DNA of 64,000 bases from Methylotenera sp. (GCA_030693535.1 JAUYAL010000026.1:124001-188000); one strand, 5' to 3'; counted from the first letter of the stretch, positions 26,701 through 36,661 are shown. The notes: generated by a model from the letters alone, not told the origin. A program made the numbers and translations.

Positions 26701-27504
26701 GGTCGGCATGAAGATAAGTTCACTTTCAAAGATATTCAAGCGCAACCACGCAAAATCATTACCGCACCAACTTGGTCTGGGATTGAATCTGAGAAAGTAT
26801 CCTACACCGCAGGTTACACTAATATCCACGAGCATATTCCGTTCCGCACGCTTACAGGTCGGGCGCATTTCTACCAAGACCATGAATGGATGTTAGATTT
26901 TGGCGAAGGCTTTTGCACTTACAAGCCGATGGTGGATTTAGGTGAGTTAAATGCACTGCCAAAAGCCGTCATAGATAAGCCACACCTTGCCTTGAATTGG
27001 ATTACACCTCACTCTAAATGGGGAATTCACTCATCGTATCAAGATAACTTGCGGATGCTGACCTTATTCCGTGGCGGGCCCTACGTGTGGTTGTCAGAAG
27101 ACGATGCCAAAACAGTTGGCATCGAAGATAACGACTGGGTAGAGGCGGTGAACCATAACGGTGCAACGGTCGCCCGAGCTGTTGTCTCTCAGCGTGTGCC
27201 GCGTGGCATGGCGATGATGTACCACGCACAGGAGAAAACCATCAACGTGCCTGGTTCGCCATCTACTAATAAACGCGGCGGCATTTTGAACTCTGTGACA
27301 CGCGTGATCATGAAGCCCACCAATATGATAGGTGGTTATGCGCAGTTGTCTTACGGTTTTAATTATTACGGCACGGTAGGTTGCCAGCGCGACACCATGG
27401 TGGCTTTGCACAAAATTGCAGATAAAGATGTGGATTGGCTAGAACGTCCGCTTACGCCAGAACGTGAAGCGCAACTTAACCCAGTTGGCATTGGTGCCAA
27501 ATAA
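23749..27504 (+). CDS. narG: Respiratory nitrate reductase alpha subunit
   Basis: A 1251-residue molybdopterin enzyme reducing nitrate to nitrite on the cytoplasmic side of the membrane. The N-terminus has HGVNCTGGCSWK with the His and Cys ligands of the FS0 cluster, and EPRGCQRGASFSWYLYSP continues the family pattern. The STYIIITGANLPMTRTPDAH region contains the residues around the molybdenum ligand of NarG. Length and motifs match intact membrane-bound NarG, not periplasmic NapA; there is no Tat signal beyond the vestigial N-terminus usual for NarG. AGGAG lies 7 nt before the ATG. It forms an operon with narH, narJ and narI. Confidence 0.98.
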   Translation: MSHFLDRLKFFDKVKETFSNNHGIVTNEDREWESAYRHRWQHDKVVRSTHGVNCTGGCSWKIFVKNGLVSFEMQQTDYPRTRDDLPDHEPRGCQRGASFSWYLYSPHRIKHPLIRGRLLDLYRIERMTGKDPVEAWAAIQADEKKRKAYTAVRGLGGFVRSSWDEVNEIMAAANVYTIKKWGPDRIFGFSPIPAMSMISYAAGSRYLSLIGAACGSFYDWYCDLPAASPQTWGEQTDVPEAADWYNSTYIIITGANLPMTRTPDAHFASEVRYKGAKIVAMAPDYAEFCKFSDLWMPIKQGTDSAAFMAMGHVALKEFHIQNQDPYFQEYSRKYTDLPMQVMLRKQGDAYVSDRFLRASDFDGALGETNNPDWKTIVYDEKTKAFVAPNGSIGFRWGEEGKWNLLEKNAATQKKLKAQLSCIDARDKVASVGFPHFNHDEPNLLFRNVPVRKVKLANGEEALVATVFDLQVAQYGIDRGLGGDNVATSYADANVAYTPAWAEKVTGVKAADIERTGREFAYNASKTKGKSMVIMGAAINHWYHNDLSYRAIMNLLHMCGCVGQTGGGWAHYVGQEKLRPQAGWAPIAFALDWMRPPRHTNSTSYWYFHTDQWRYETLNADSLLSPAGKGKNKGNSIADYNVKATRMGWLPSMPNFDRNPIELAEDAMRSGATDEASVAKYVAGQLKEGKLDVAYADPDNPVNWPRNLFVWRANLIGTSAKGHEYFLKHLLGAQNGVLQEGGAGNNNKEVKWHEDAPIGKLDLMVDINFRLNSTGAYSDIVLPAATWYEKNDLNTTDMHPFIHPLSEAVSPGWESKSDWQIFKTLAKTFSPLAEKHLGTKKEVVALPMQHDSAAELAQPFGEVKNWKEGDCEPIPGKTMAIIKLVERAYGDTYRKFIALGPLMNKLGNNIKGIDWKTDQEYEELKKHNSTVKEPGVSFGMPSLAEDIEVCDSVMRLAPETNGEVAHKSWTSLSKKTGIDHHHLYAGRHEDKFTFKDIQAQPRKIITAPTWSGIESEKVSYTAGYTNIHEHIPFRTLTGRAHFYQDHEWMLDFGEGFCTYKPMVDLGELNALPKAVIDKPHLALNWITPHSKWGIHSSYQDNLRMLTLFRGGPYVWLSEDDAKTVGIEDNDWVEAVNHNGATVARAVVSQRVPRGMAMMYHAQEKTINVPGSPSTNKRGGILNSVTRVIMKPTNMIGGYAQLSYGFNYYGTVGCQRDTMVALHKIADKDVDWLERPLTPEREAQLNPVGIGAK

Positions 27505-27521
27505 AAAGATAAAAGGAGAAC

Positions 27522-29063
27522 ATGATGAAAGTACGCGCACAATTCGCCTTTGTCTTTAATTTGGACAAATGCATCGGCTGTCACACCTGCTCTGTCACCT
27601 GTAAAAACGTGTGGACCAATAGAAAAGGCGTGGAATACGCTTGGTTCAACAATGTGGAATCTAAACCAGGTGTTGGTTACCCAAAACAATGGGAGAACCA
27701 GGATATTTGGAATGGTGGCTGGGAGCTTAAGAACGGCAAGCTCGAATTAAAATCTGGTAGTCGTACCAGCAAACTGCTCAATATTTTCGCCAACCCTGAT
27801 ATGCCTGAGATTGACGATTATTACGAGCCATTTACCTATAACTACGCGCATTTGAAAAATGCGCCTTTGTCTGAAGCCACACCCACTGCACGCCCAATTT
27901 CGCAAATCACGGGCGAAAGTATGGAAAAAATTCAGTGGGGGCCAAATTGGGAAGATGACTTGGCTGGTGAATACCACAAGCGTAGCAAAGACAAAAACAT
28001 GGAGAACATCCAAAAAGAAATGTATGGTCAATTTGAAAATACTTTTCATATGTATTTACCGCGTATTTGCAACCATTGTCTGAATGCCTCATGCGTAGCG
28101 GCTTGTCCATCTGGTTCTATTTATAAACGTGAAGAAGACGGTATTGTGTTGGTTGATCAAGATAAATGCCGCGGTTGGCGCATGTGTGTGAGTTCATGTC
28201 CTTACAAAAAGGTGTTTTACAACTGGGAATCAGGTAAGGCTGAAAAATGCGTGGGTTGCTATCCACGTGTGGAATCTGGTATGCCAACCGTGTGTTCGGA
28301 ATCATGTGTAGGGCGCATTCGTTACAACGGCATTATGCTGTATGACGCAGACCGTATTCAAGAGTTTGCTAGCATGGAAGATACGCAAGATTTGTACGAG
28401 GCGCAGCGTAGTATTTTCTTAGATCCTAACGACCCAGAAGTCATTAAAGCTGCGCGTGCAGAAGGGATTAATGAAGATTGGCTAGATGCTGCGCGTAAAT
28501 CACCGATTTGGAAAATGGCGATGGACTGGAAAATAGCCTTCCCGATTCATCCTGAGTTCCGCACTTTGCCTATGGTGTGGTATGTACCACCGCTATCACC
28601 TGTGCAATCACAAATTGACCAAGGTAATTTACCTGTAGGGCCAGATGGTGCAATTCCTGTAGCTGGTGCCATGCGTTTGCCAGTGCAGTATTTGGCTAAC
28701 TTACTCACCGCAGGCAAAGAAGCACCGATTGAAAGTGCTTTAAATAAGCTAATTGCGATGCGTAGTTATCAACGATCAATCCACGTAGAAGGTGTTGTTG
28801 ATACCCGTGCGATTGATGCGGCAGGATTAAGCGAAGATCAAGCTAAAGAAATGTATCGCTATTTAGCGATTGCCAATTATGAAGACCGTTTTGTGATTCC
28901 AACTGGGCATACTGAAGAAACGCTGGACGATTCTTTCGGCTTTCAAGGGCAAAATGGTTTTACCTTTGGCAATGACACTTCACGCGGCGTTTCAAAAATC
29001 ACGCTGTTCCCACGTCGCCGTAAAGACACGGTAGAGCCTAAAGAAGAAGCGCCTAATAGCTAA
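27522..29063 (+). CDS. narH: Respiratory nitrate reductase beta subunit
   Basis: A 513-residue iron-sulphur protein that passes electrons from NarI to NarG. Cysteine groups are seen at CIGCHTCSVTC (start), CNHCLNASCVAAC, CRGWRMCVSSC and CVGCYPRVESGMPTVCSESC. The Trp replacing a Cys in CRGWRMC marks the [3Fe-4S] site characteristic of NarH, the other three clusters being [4Fe-4S]. Two adjacent ATGs (27522 and 27525) follow AGGAGA; either may be used. It starts 17 nt after narG. Confidence 0.98.
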   Translation: MMKVRAQFAFVFNLDKCIGCHTCSVTCKNVWTNRKGVEYAWFNNVESKPGVGYPKQWENQDIWNGGWELKNGKLELKSGSRTSKLLNIFANPDMPEIDDYYEPFTYNYAHLKNAPLSEATPTARPISQITGESMEKIQWGPNWEDDLAGEYHKRSKDKNMENIQKEMYGQFENTFHMYLPRICNHCLNASCVAACPSGSIYKREEDGIVLVDQDKCRGWRMCVSSCPYKKVFYNWESGKAEKCVGCYPRVESGMPTVCSESCVGRIRYNGIMLYDADRIQEFASMEDTQDLYEAQRSIFLDPNDPEVIKAARAEGINEDWLDAARKSPIWKMAMDWKIAFPIHPEFRTLPMVWYVPPLSPVQSQIDQGNLPVGPDGAIPVAGAMRLPVQYLANLLTAGKEAPIESALNKLIAMRSYQRSIHVEGVVDTRAIDAAGLSEDQAKEMYRYLAIANYEDRFVIPTGHTEETLDDSFGFQGQNGFTFGNDTSRGVSKITLFPRRRKDTVEPKEEAPNS

Positions 29064-29073
29064 GGAGAAAATC

Positions 29074-29592
29074 ATGCAAATCTATAAATTATTATCTGCT
29101 TTACTCGATTATCCGAACCAGGAATTGGTTGAGCATCTGCCAGAGTTACAAAATTTTGTGGTGCAAAATCAAGAAATAGACCATGCCGAGCGTGAGGCTT
29201 TGCAGAGCTTTCTAAGCCATTTGCAAAGTATGTCTGTGACAGAGCTACAAGAGGATTATGTACAAACGTTTGATATGACGGCGGAACATAGTCTGCACTT
29301 AACACACCATCTATTTGGCGATGATAAAAACCGTGGACCTGCTTTGATTGATTTAGGCGAGTTGTACAAAGATTACGGCGTAGAAGTAGTGACCAATGAG
29401 TTGCCTGACTATCTGCCGCTAGTGCTTGAATTTGCGGCCTATATGGATGATAACGAGTCGACAGTTTTTTTATCAGATGCCAAAAAAGTGTTAGGTGTGC
29501 TAACGGAAAATCTGCAAAAAGCGGAAAGCCCTTACGCAGCCTTACTTTCAATTATTGAGAATAGAGCGACGTTGACTAAATTGGCAGCTTAA
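29074..29592 (+). CDS. narJ: Nitrate reductase assembly chaperone NarJ
   Basis: A 172-residue, all-helical member of the TorD/NarJ chaperone family. The conserved segment VQTFDMTAEHSLHLTHHLFG (about residues 65-84) and LPDYLPLVLEFAA are typical. It binds the NarG N-terminus and helps cofactor insertion before the NarGH dimer docks to NarI. It is shorter than E. coli NarJ (236 residues) but complete at both conserved ends. It starts 10 nt after narH with AAGGAG. Confidence 0.95.
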   Translation: MQIYKLLSALLDYPNQELVEHLPELQNFVVQNQEIDHAEREALQSFLSHLQSMSVTELQEDYVQTFDMTAEHSLHLTHHLFGDDKNRGPALIDLGELYKDYGVEVVTNELPDYLPLVLEFAAYMDDNESTVFLSDAKKVLGVLTENLQKAESPYAALLSIIENRATLTKLAA

Positions 29593-29616
29593 GAGAATGA
29601 CATCAAGGAGAACAAA

Positions 29617-30306
29617 ATGAATCTACACAATTTTCTATATGGCGTGTACCCCTACATTGCACTTAGTGTGTTTCTACTAGGTAGCCTATTACGCTTCGAT
29701 CGCGAGCAATACACGTGGAAAAGCGATTCTAGTCAATTGTTATCTAAAGCCAATATGCGCCTCGGTAGCAATTTGTTTCACATTGGCATCATCGCTATTT
29801 TGGGTGGTCATGCGGTGGGTTTACTTACCCCACATAGCTGGTTTCTAGCCTTAGGGGTTTCAGATATGACGCACCAAATGGTTGCTATTTGGGCAGGGTC
29901 AATTTTTGGCATCATGTGCTTAATCGGCGGTGCCATTTTATGGGTACGCCGTATGTTTAATGCACGGGTGTCAGCAGCTAGTCGTGGTTCAGATAAATTC
30001 ATTCTTACTTGGCTACTTATTACATTAGTACTGGGTTTATCAACTATTCCTGTGTCTATTGGCCATGCTAACCACGATAACCCAAGCGTAATGATTGCCT
30101 TGGCAGACTGGGTGCAAAGCGTCGTTTACTTACACCCTAATCCAGCCTTGCTTGATGGGGTAGATACCATTTTCAAAGTACATCTATTTTTTGGCATGAC
30201 CGTGTTTTTGATATTTCCATTCACGCGCTTGGTGCATGTATGGAGTGCGCCATTCGGATACCTTGCCAGACCATATCAGATCGTTCGCAGTAAACGGTTC
30301 CGTTAA
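29617..30306 (+). CDS. narI: Respiratory nitrate reductase gamma subunit (cytochrome b)
   Basis: A 229-residue membrane protein with five hydrophobic segments that anchors NarGH and oxidises quinol. Candidate haem-ligand histidines are in LFHIGIIAILGGHAVG (segment 2) and in VHLFFGMTVFLIFPFTRLVH (segment 5), the usual two-haem b pattern. It starts 24 nt after narJ with AAGGAG. It closes narGHJI; no clear terminator follows, so carbonic anhydrase and later genes may be read through. Confidence 0.97.
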   Translation: MNLHNFLYGVYPYIALSVFLLGSLLRFDREQYTWKSDSSQLLSKANMRLGSNLFHIGIIAILGGHAVGLLTPHSWFLALGVSDMTHQMVAIWAGSIFGIMCLIGGAILWVRRMFNARVSAASRGSDKFILTWLLITLVLGLSTIPVSIGHANHDNPSVMIALADWVQSVVYLHPNPALLDGVDTIFKVHLFFGMTVFLIFPFTRLVHVWSAPFGYLARPYQIVRSKRFR

Positions 30307-30333
30307 TCTTTGTAAGTTTAGAGGTATCAGTCC

Positions 30334-30993
30334 ATGCGCGATGTTTCAAAATTTTTAAGCGGATTTCGGCGGTTTCAACACAGCTATCTTGGTAAGCAGC
30401 GCACGCTTTTTGAGCGGTTGATTCAGCAAGGCCAGCGTCCTCGCGCGCTGGTGATTGCCTGCTGCGACTCGCGTTGTGACCCTGCATTGCTTACTGATTG
30501 CGATCCTGGTGATATGTTTGTTGTGCGTAATGTTGCCAACTTGGTTCCTCCCCATGTTCAGGCGAGTTACTTTGCTGCAACAACATCAGCGATTGCATTT
30601 GCTGTGCACAATTTAGAGGTCGAGCACATCATTGTGATGGGACACGCTCAGTGTGGTGGTATCCGTGCCTTGATGGAACATAAAGAACCGACCTGTAACG
30701 AAGAGGAACTCATTGCCAAATGGTTAGGTATTGCAGAAGAAGCGCGTCAACAGGTGTTGAAAGAGTTTAAGCATAAGCCCATGCAAACACTGATGCATGC
30801 ATGTGAGCAATCTGCCATTCTGGTTTCTTTAGAAAACCTAATGTCTTACCCATGGATTAGCAGTCGCGTAAATCAAGGAAAACTTGCATTGCATGGCTGG
30901 TATTTTGATATGGAAAACGGTGATCTGTATGAATACACACCTGAAGCTGGTGCTTTTCAGGTGTTGGTAGGTAAGTTGGAAAGTGCAAGATGA
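30334..30993 (+). CDS. Beta-type carbonic anhydrase
   Basis: A 219-residue enzyme interconverting CO2 and bicarbonate. The zinc ligands are visible as CDSRCDP (Cys plus Asp-Arg dyad, about residues 47-53) and HAQCGG (His and Cys, about 106-111), matching the plant/CynT-like subtype. It lies 27 nt after narI on the same strand, with no terminator between, so it is probably co-expressed with nitrate reductase. Why a nitrate-respiring cell would co-regulate it is not shown; pH or bicarbonate balance during anaerobic growth is one idea. Confidence 0.95.
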   Translation: MRDVSKFLSGFRRFQHSYLGKQRTLFERLIQQGQRPRALVIACCDSRCDPALLTDCDPGDMFVVRNVANLVPPHVQASYFAATTSAIAFAVHNLEVEHIIVMGHAQCGGIRALMEHKEPTCNEEELIAKWLGIAEEARQQVLKEFKHKPMQTLMHACEQSAILVSLENLMSYPWISSRVNQGKLALHGWYFDMENGDLYEYTPEAGAFQVLVGKLESAR

Positions 30994-31067
30994 ATAGGCG
31001 ACATATTCGACACCTTTTCGATAAATAAAAAATTATTTAAATCAATTTTAAAGTAGAGGATATGGTG

Positions 31068-32462
31068 ATGAACCAAAAAGTAAGAATTGCTGTGTTTTCA
31101 GCGTTAGTTGCGATGTGGGCTTTACCTGCTGTTGCTGATGATCCTGCCAAAGCTAATCCTGAAACCCTTCTGGACGCAATTAAACAGGGAAAACCATTAA
31201 CTAACTTCAGACTTCGTTATGAAAGCGTTGATCAAGAAGCTTTTCAACCAGCACCAAATGCTGCTAAGAAACTAGATTCTGCTCATGCATTCACACTACG
31301 CAGCTTAATTGGCTGGCAGACTGCACCCTTTAATAACTTCAGTTTTGCTGCCCAAATTACCGATGTGCATGAGTTCAACGATAGCTTTAACGATAGGCGT
31401 GGAAACTTAAGTGAGTCAGGTAAAAGTAATTATGCCAATATCGTAGATCCAGGCTACACCGACATTAACCAATTGTTTGTAGATTGGACGGGGATTAAAA
31501 ATACCAAGCTACGTTTAGGTCGTCAAATCGTAAATTTAGATAACGTACGTTTTGTGGGTGATATTGCATTCCGCCAAAACACACAAGTCTTTGATGGCGT
31601 TTCTGTACTGAATAAAAGCATTCCAGATACCGAAATCTTTGCCGCACACTTTGATAAAGTTCGCCAAGTCAATACAGAGTTGCGAAGCGGTAATATGGAT
31701 TTATTGAATGTGAAGTATCGTATTTCACCTAGTGAATCATTGGTGGGTTATGGTTACTTTGTCGACATGGCAAACTTAAGCCAAAACGGCGGTAATCCGG
31801 CGGCAGTCAATACTGCTGCACAAGGTGGTAACGGTTTAGGCGCTAGTCAAGATCTCACTAAAACAGCTACAACGGATGCCAGCTCTAAAACTTTTGGTTT
31901 ACGTTTAGACGGTGTACGTAAAATAGATGACAACTGGAAAGTGTTGTATACCGCAGAATATGCAAAACAAAATGACTATGCCGGCGGTAGCCCACTGATT
32001 GATGCGCATTACTTTAAGTTAGGAGGTGGCGCTGCTTATGGTGTGTGGTCGATTAGGATCGATCATGAAGTGCTTTCTAGCAATAATGGTAAGTACGCTT
32101 TTCAAACGCCATTGGGGACTAATCACTTATTCCAAGGTTGGTCAGATCATTTCTTAGCCACACCTCGACAAGGTATGGAAGATACGTTTCTAACTTTTGC
32201 CGGCAGCATTGAAAAAGTCAAGCTTTATGCTGAATACCATGTATTTAAGTCAGATGAAAAGTTTGCAACACTTAATGGTAATTTCAGCGACAACTATGGT
32301 ACTGAGTTTGATGCCAGTGTGTTCTATCCATTTACTGCCAATATTACGGGCAAATTGGAATACGCGAAGTTTATGGAAGATGATGTTTATGGCACAAAAG
32401 CTGGTGCAGCACGTAAAGGTGATAAAGAAATTGTGTGGGCTACAGCAATGTATACGTTCTAA
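31068..32462 (+). CDS. Outer-membrane porin, alginate_exp-like family
   Basis: About 464 residues starting at ATG 31068, which is 7 nt after GAGGA; an ATG at 31062 is possible. A signal peptide (VRIAVFSALVAMWALPAVA) precedes the mature start DDPAKA. The rest has alternating strand-like segments and ends in the aromatic AMYTF typical of beta-barrels. NFRLRYESVDQEAF and KLRLGRQIVNLDNVRFVG match the 'alginate export' porin group found in many denitrifiers. It probably passes small anions such as nitrate or nitrite across the outer membrane. It sits between carbonic anhydrase and moaA. Confidence 0.85.
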   Translation: MNQKVRIAVFSALVAMWALPAVADDPAKANPETLLDAIKQGKPLTNFRLRYESVDQEAFQPAPNAAKKLDSAHAFTLRSLIGWQTAPFNNFSFAAQITDVHEFNDSFNDRRGNLSESGKSNYANIVDPGYTDINQLFVDWTGIKNTKLRLGRQIVNLDNVRFVGDIAFRQNTQVFDGVSVLNKSIPDTEIFAAHFDKVRQVNTELRSGNMDLLNVKYRISPSESLVGYGYFVDMANLSQNGGNPAAVNTAAQGGNGLGASQDLTKTATTDASSKTFGLRLDGVRKIDDNWKVLYTAEYAKQNDYAGGSPLIDAHYFKLGGGAAYGVWSIRIDHEVLSSNNGKYAFQTPLGTNHLFQGWSDHFLATPRQGMEDTFLTFAGSIEKVKLYAEYHVFKSDEKFATLNGNFSDNYGTEFDASVFYPFTANITGKLEYAKFMEDDVYGTKAGAARKGDKEIVWATAMYTF

Positions 32463-32472
32463 GTCCTCCTTT

Positions 32473-33480
32473 ATGCTAAACAACATCTATCCTTCTAAGT
32501 TAATTGATGGTTACGGCCGCAAGGTTGACTACATCCGTTTATCAATTACTGATAGATGTGATTTTAGATGTGTGTACTGTATGTCAGAGGATATGCAGTT
32601 CTTACCACGCGACGAGGTTTTGTCGCTTGAAGAGTGCTCTCGGTTAGTGAAAGCTTTTGTATCACTCGGAGTAAAGAAAGTGCGTATTACCGGCGGTGAG
32701 CCTCTAATGCGTAAAGATGCATTGTGGCTATTTAATGAAATTGGCCATTTGCCTGGTTTAAATGAGCTGGTTGTAACAACCAATGGCTCACAATTAGAAC
32801 ATCACGCATTAGCCTTGAAGCAGGCAGGTGTGGGCCGTATTAATATTAGTCTTGATAGCTTGGATGCAACGCGATTTCGTCAAATCACCCGCGTAGGTGA
32901 TTTAGATAAGGTCTTACGTGGTATTGCTGTTGCTAAGCAAGTAGGCTTTGAAAATATTAAACTTAACGCTTTACTCATGCGTGGCATCAATGATGATGAA
33001 GCTTTACCGTTAACAGCATTTGCTATTGCGCAGGGGTTGGACATCACTTTTATTGAAGAAATGCCCCTGGGTGAAGTGAATCATGTTAGAAGTGAAAGTT
33101 ATGTTAGTAATGAAGAAACTCTCAGATTATTGAGAGCCCGCTATGATTTAATTAGTAGCAATGAGACTACAGGTGGCCCGGCACGCTATTGCCGCATTCC
33201 AAACAGTCAAACAAGAATTGGGTTTATCTCTCCAAACAGCCATAACTTTTGCGAGGCGTGCAATCGTGTGCGCATTAGCTGTAAAGGTGAGCTGTTCCTT
33301 TGCTTAGGTCAAGAAAATAAAGTGGATTTAAGGTCATTGCTAAGAGAATATCCTCACGATGAGAAATTGCTTAAACAAGCGATTATTGATGGTATGAAAG
33401 CAAAACCCAAAGGTCATGATTTCAATATACAGCGTGCAACTCCAGCAGTGATTCGCTTCATGTCTCATACAGGTGGTTAA
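32473..33480 (+). CDS. moaA: GTP 3',8-cyclase MoaA (molybdenum cofactor synthesis)
   Basis: A radical-SAM enzyme making the first intermediate of the molybdenum cofactor from GTP. ATG 32473 gives 335 residues; the open frame extends far upstream inside the porin gene, but homology starts at YPSKLIDGYGRKVDYIRLS. The N-terminal [4Fe-4S] motif is CDFRCVYCM, the C-terminal cluster ligands are in CEACNRVRISCKGELFLC, and the protein ends in the conserved Gly-Gly needed for activity. It starts 10 nt after the porin stop without a clear ribosome site, suggesting coupled translation. It supplies the cofactor NarG needs. Confidence 0.96.
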   Translation: MLNNIYPSKLIDGYGRKVDYIRLSITDRCDFRCVYCMSEDMQFLPRDEVLSLEECSRLVKAFVSLGVKKVRITGGEPLMRKDALWLFNEIGHLPGLNELVVTTNGSQLEHHALALKQAGVGRINISLDSLDATRFRQITRVGDLDKVLRGIAVAKQVGFENIKLNALLMRGINDDEALPLTAFAIAQGLDITFIEEMPLGEVNHVRSESYVSNEETLRLLRARYDLISSNETTGGPARYCRIPNSQTRIGFISPNSHNFCEACNRVRISCKGELFLCLGQENKVDLRSLLREYPHDEKLLKQAIIDGMKAKPKGHDFNIQRATPAVIRFMSHTGG

Positions 33481-33616
33481 TAGTAAGTAGTTTTGAATTG
33501 CGCATTAGCCATTTGCAAAATATTTCTTTTGATTTGGTTTGTAAATGCTTAACAAGCGTCATTAGATTTTCATTATTGACAAAGTAGCCAATTATAAAAA
33601 GTATTTTGAGGGCAAT

Positions 33617-36598
33617 ATGGGTATAAATACGAGAGCAAAATTAATTTTATTATCAGCTATTCCTGCTTTGGCAATGCTTTACTTTGCAGCTTCAATTAGC
33701 TTAGAAAAACTATCTATTACGAAAGAAATGTTGAAGCTCGAAACAATGATTGGGCTATCAGTCAAAATGGGTGAAGTCGCGCATGAGTTGCAAAAAGAGC
33801 GTGGTATTAGCACTCTTTTTATTAGCAGTAAAGGTGCAAAATTTGCTCAAGAGTTACCTGAACAACGCTTAAAATCAGATGTAAAAATTGCAAGGTTACA
33901 ATCGGCAGTCAAAGAGTTTACTATTGCTAGTAAAGATAAGAATCTTGCAGTGGTGTTGGATTCAGTAGGTAAAAATTTAGTCGACCTTAATGCAAAACGA
34001 ACAAGTATTAGCACTTTAAGTTTGTCAGGTTCTGAGTCTGGGGCGTATTACACTAAAACGATTGGCTCTGTGCTTGATGTGACAACTAAGATTTCTACAT
34101 TGAGCAGTGATAGTGAAATTTCTAGGCGTTCAGCAGCCTATTCAAATCTTCTTCAATACAAAGAACGTAATGGCGTAGAACGTGCATTGCTATCTACAGT
34201 ATTCGCATTTGGATCATTTACACCACAAGCCCAAGCAAAATTAACCTCTGCAACCACAGCGCAAAAAATTTACAGTACTCTTTTTCAAACCTATGCAACG
34301 GATGAATTGACCGCGTTCTATAAAGAAAGAATATCAGGTAAAGCGGTTGATGAAGTCGCTCGTATGGAGCAAGTGGCGATTGAGAATAAACCGGTAATTA
34401 ATGTCGAAACGAAAGTTTCTTCATTTGGCATTGACCCAGAATACTGGTTTAAAAGGGCGACTGAAAAGATTGATCTGATTAAAGATGTGGAAGAAAAAGT
34501 TTCAGCTGATTTGCTTGCAAAAGCCAAGAAAGTTGAAGTTAATGCTAGAAATATCATGTTATTAAATGTTTTGCTTACTTTGCTTGTTACTTTAATCACA
34601 GGCGTATTTGCATATTTTGTATCACGTAACTTATTGCGTCAGCTTGGTGGGGAGCCTGCTGCTGCTGCTGATATTGCTAAGCAGATAGCCAATGGTAATT
34701 TATCATCGCCAATTAAACTTAAACGTGGCGATACCATAAGCATTATGGCTGCAATGCATAATATGCAGCAAACGCTTAAGTCGCTGATTGATGAGCAGAG
34801 TACGATGGCTTCTGAAAACAAGGCTGGAAACTTGAAAGCAGTGATTGATGTGGCTAAGTTCCAAGGTGCCTATAAGATTATGGCTGAAAACGTAGACGGC
34901 ATGGTGCTCAATCAAACTGAAGTTATGCGTAAAACAACTCAATGTATTTCAGAGTTTTCAAATGGAAACTTTGACGCTCCATTAGAGCGTTTCTCAGGTC
35001 AGCGTGTATTTATTAACGAAAGTATGGAGTTATTGCGAAGCAATATTAAGACTTTTATTGCTGATATGCAGAATATGTCAAATCAACATAAGAAAGGTGA
35101 TATTGACATTCGTCTTGATCAAGCAAAATTCAAGGGCGCTTATGCCACCATGGTTGGGGGGGTTAATGCTATGGTTAATGATCACATTGAAGATAATAAG
35201 AAAGCAATCTCAGTGGTTAAAGCCTTTGGAGACGGTGATTTAAATGCCCCCTTTGAGCAACAGCCTGGTAAGAAAGCTTATGTAAATGAAGCTATTGAAC
35301 AAGTGCGCAGCAATCTTAAGAATTTTATTACCGATATGAAGCACATGTCTGATGAGCACGACAGAGGTGATATTGATGTCGTTATAGATACCAGTAAATA
35401 TCACGGTGACTTTGCTGTTATGGCTAGTGGCGTGAATACGATGGTGAGCGGTCATATTCAGATGAGTCATAAGGTTATGGATGTGATGGCTGCATTTGGT
35501 AAGGGGCACTTTGATGAGCCTCTAGAGCAGTTTTTAGGTAAAAAAGCGTATGTAAATGAAGTTGTTGAACAGGTACGTGGCAATCTTGTTGCCTTGAATG
35601 CAGATGCGCAGATGCTCGCTAGTGCAGCGCGTGAAGGTTATATATTAACTAGGGCTAATGCAAGTCGACATGATGGTGATTTCCGCAAGATTATTGAAGG
35701 TGTTAATGAAACTTTAGACTTGATTGTAACCCCGATTGCTACGGTAAAAGTAGCCATTGAAACGATTGATACTGCTGCTAAAGAAATTGCACAGGGTAAT
35801 GCTGATTTATCTCGGCGTACAGAAGATCAAGCTGCATCTCTAGAAAAAACTGCCGCCACTATGGAGCAACTTTCTGCCACAGTGAAGCAAAATGCTGTTA
35901 ACGCGAAACAAGCAAATCAGTTCGCTAGATCTACATCTGATATTGCTGTAAAAGGTGGTGAAATGGTTGGTAATGTGGTTTCAACCATGGCTGCAATTAA
36001 TGAAAGTGCCCATAAAATTGAAGATATTATTTCAGTGATTGATGGAATTGCATTTCAAACAAATATCTTGGCATTAAACGCTGCGGTGGAAGCTGCGCGT
36101 GCAGGTGAGCAAGGTAGAGGTTTTGCCGTGGTTGCAGGTGAGGTGCGCAACCTTGCACAACGGTCAGCATCAGCAGCTAAAGAGATTAAAGAACTTATTG
36201 CAAATTCTGTAGATAGAACGAGTGAAGGTACAAATCTTGTTGAAGAAACCGGTAAAACGATGAGTGAGCTCGTAGAATCTGTTAAGCATGTGACAGATAT
36301 TATTTCTGAAATTTCAGCAGCATCTAGTGAGCAGAGTGAAGGTATTGCACAGGTGAATGAGACTATTATTCAGATGGATGATGTAACACAGCAAAATACT
36401 GCTTTGGTTGAACAGGCAGCAGCAGCAGCCGAGTCTATGATGGAGCAGGCAGGTGAATTATTGAAAGCTGTTAAGGTGTTTAAGCTAGAAAGTCAAGGCA
36501 ATCAAAGTCGAACTAATAAGGTCGTAATTAGGTCAGTTAAAGTTGCTGTGAGTAAACCGAAATTTACTCATGAAAGTGATGATTGGGAAGCTTTTTAA
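33617..36598 (+). CDS. Methyl-accepting chemotaxis protein with nitrate/nitrite-sensing (NIT) domain
   Basis: A 993-residue chemoreceptor. Residues about 10-30 are a membrane segment. The periplasmic part starts with [19 protein letters not shown], the hallmark of the NIT domain, a helical nitrate/nitrite sensor. A second membrane segment (about 313-337) leads to HAMP. Three or so tandem units of about 92 residues follow, each with [22 protein letters not shown], then VRSNLKNF and [14 protein letters not shown] segments. The signalling domain has the hairpin tip around [17 protein letters not shown]. The C-terminus is DDWEAF, resembling the NWETF tether for CheR/CheB. Its place in the nar-nor cluster supports nitrate taxis. 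Confidence 0.92.
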   Translation: MGINTRAKLILLSAIPALAMLYFAASISLEKLSITKEMLKLETMIGLSVKMGEVAHELQKERGISTLFISSKGAKFAQELPEQRLKSDVKIARLQSAVKEFTIASKDKNLAVVLDSVGKNLVDLNAKRTSISTLSLSGSESGAYYTKTIGSVLDVTTKISTLSSDSEISRRSAAYSNLLQYKERNGVERALLSTVFAFGSFTPQAQAKLTSATTAQKIYSTLFQTYATDELTAFYKERISGKAVDEVARMEQVAIENKPVINVETKVSSFGIDPEYWFKRATEKIDLIKDVEEKVSADLLAKAKKVEVNARNIMLLNVLLTLLVTLITGVFAYFVSRNLLRQLGGEPAAAADIAKQIANGNLSSPIKLKRGDTISIMAAMHNMQQTLKSLIDEQSTMASENKAGNLKAVIDVAKFQGAYKIMAENVDGMVLNQTEVMRKTTQCISEFSNGNFDAPLERFSGQRVFINESMELLRSNIKTFIADMQNMSNQHKKGDIDIRLDQAKFKGAYATMVGGVNAMVNDHIEDNKKAISVVKAFGDGDLNAPFEQQPGKKAYVNEAIEQVRSNLKNFITDMKHMSDEHDRGDIDVVIDTSKYHGDFAVMASGVNTMVSGHIQMSHKVMDVMAAFGKGHFDEPLEQFLGKKAYVNEVVEQVRGNLVALNADAQMLASAAREGYILTRANASRHDGDFRKIIEGVNETLDLIVTPIATVKVAIETIDTAAKEIAQGNADLSRRTEDQAASLEKTAATMEQLSATVKQNAVNAKQANQFARSTSDIAVKGGEMVGNVVSTMAAINESAHKIEDIISVIDGIAFQTNILALNAAVEAARAGEQGRGFAVVAGEVRNLAQRSASAAKEIKELIANSVDRTSEGTNLVEETGKTMSELVESVKHVTDIISEISAASSEQSEGIAQVNETIIQMDDVTQQNTALVEQAAAAAESMMEQAGELLKAVKVFKLESQGNQSRTNKVVIRSVKVAVSKPKFTHESDDWEAF

Positions 36599-36631
36599 TC
36601 AAAATTAAATCAGACGTTAAAAGCTAAAAAT

Positions 36632-36661
36632 AACAAAGCTAATCACAGGCTTGGCTTTGTT
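36632..36661. terminator. Bidirectional terminator between the chemoreceptor and norD
   Basis: Stem AACAAAGC/GCTTTGTT with a 14-nt loop between two converging genes, followed by ATATTTT on the plus strand. Confidence 0.65.
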
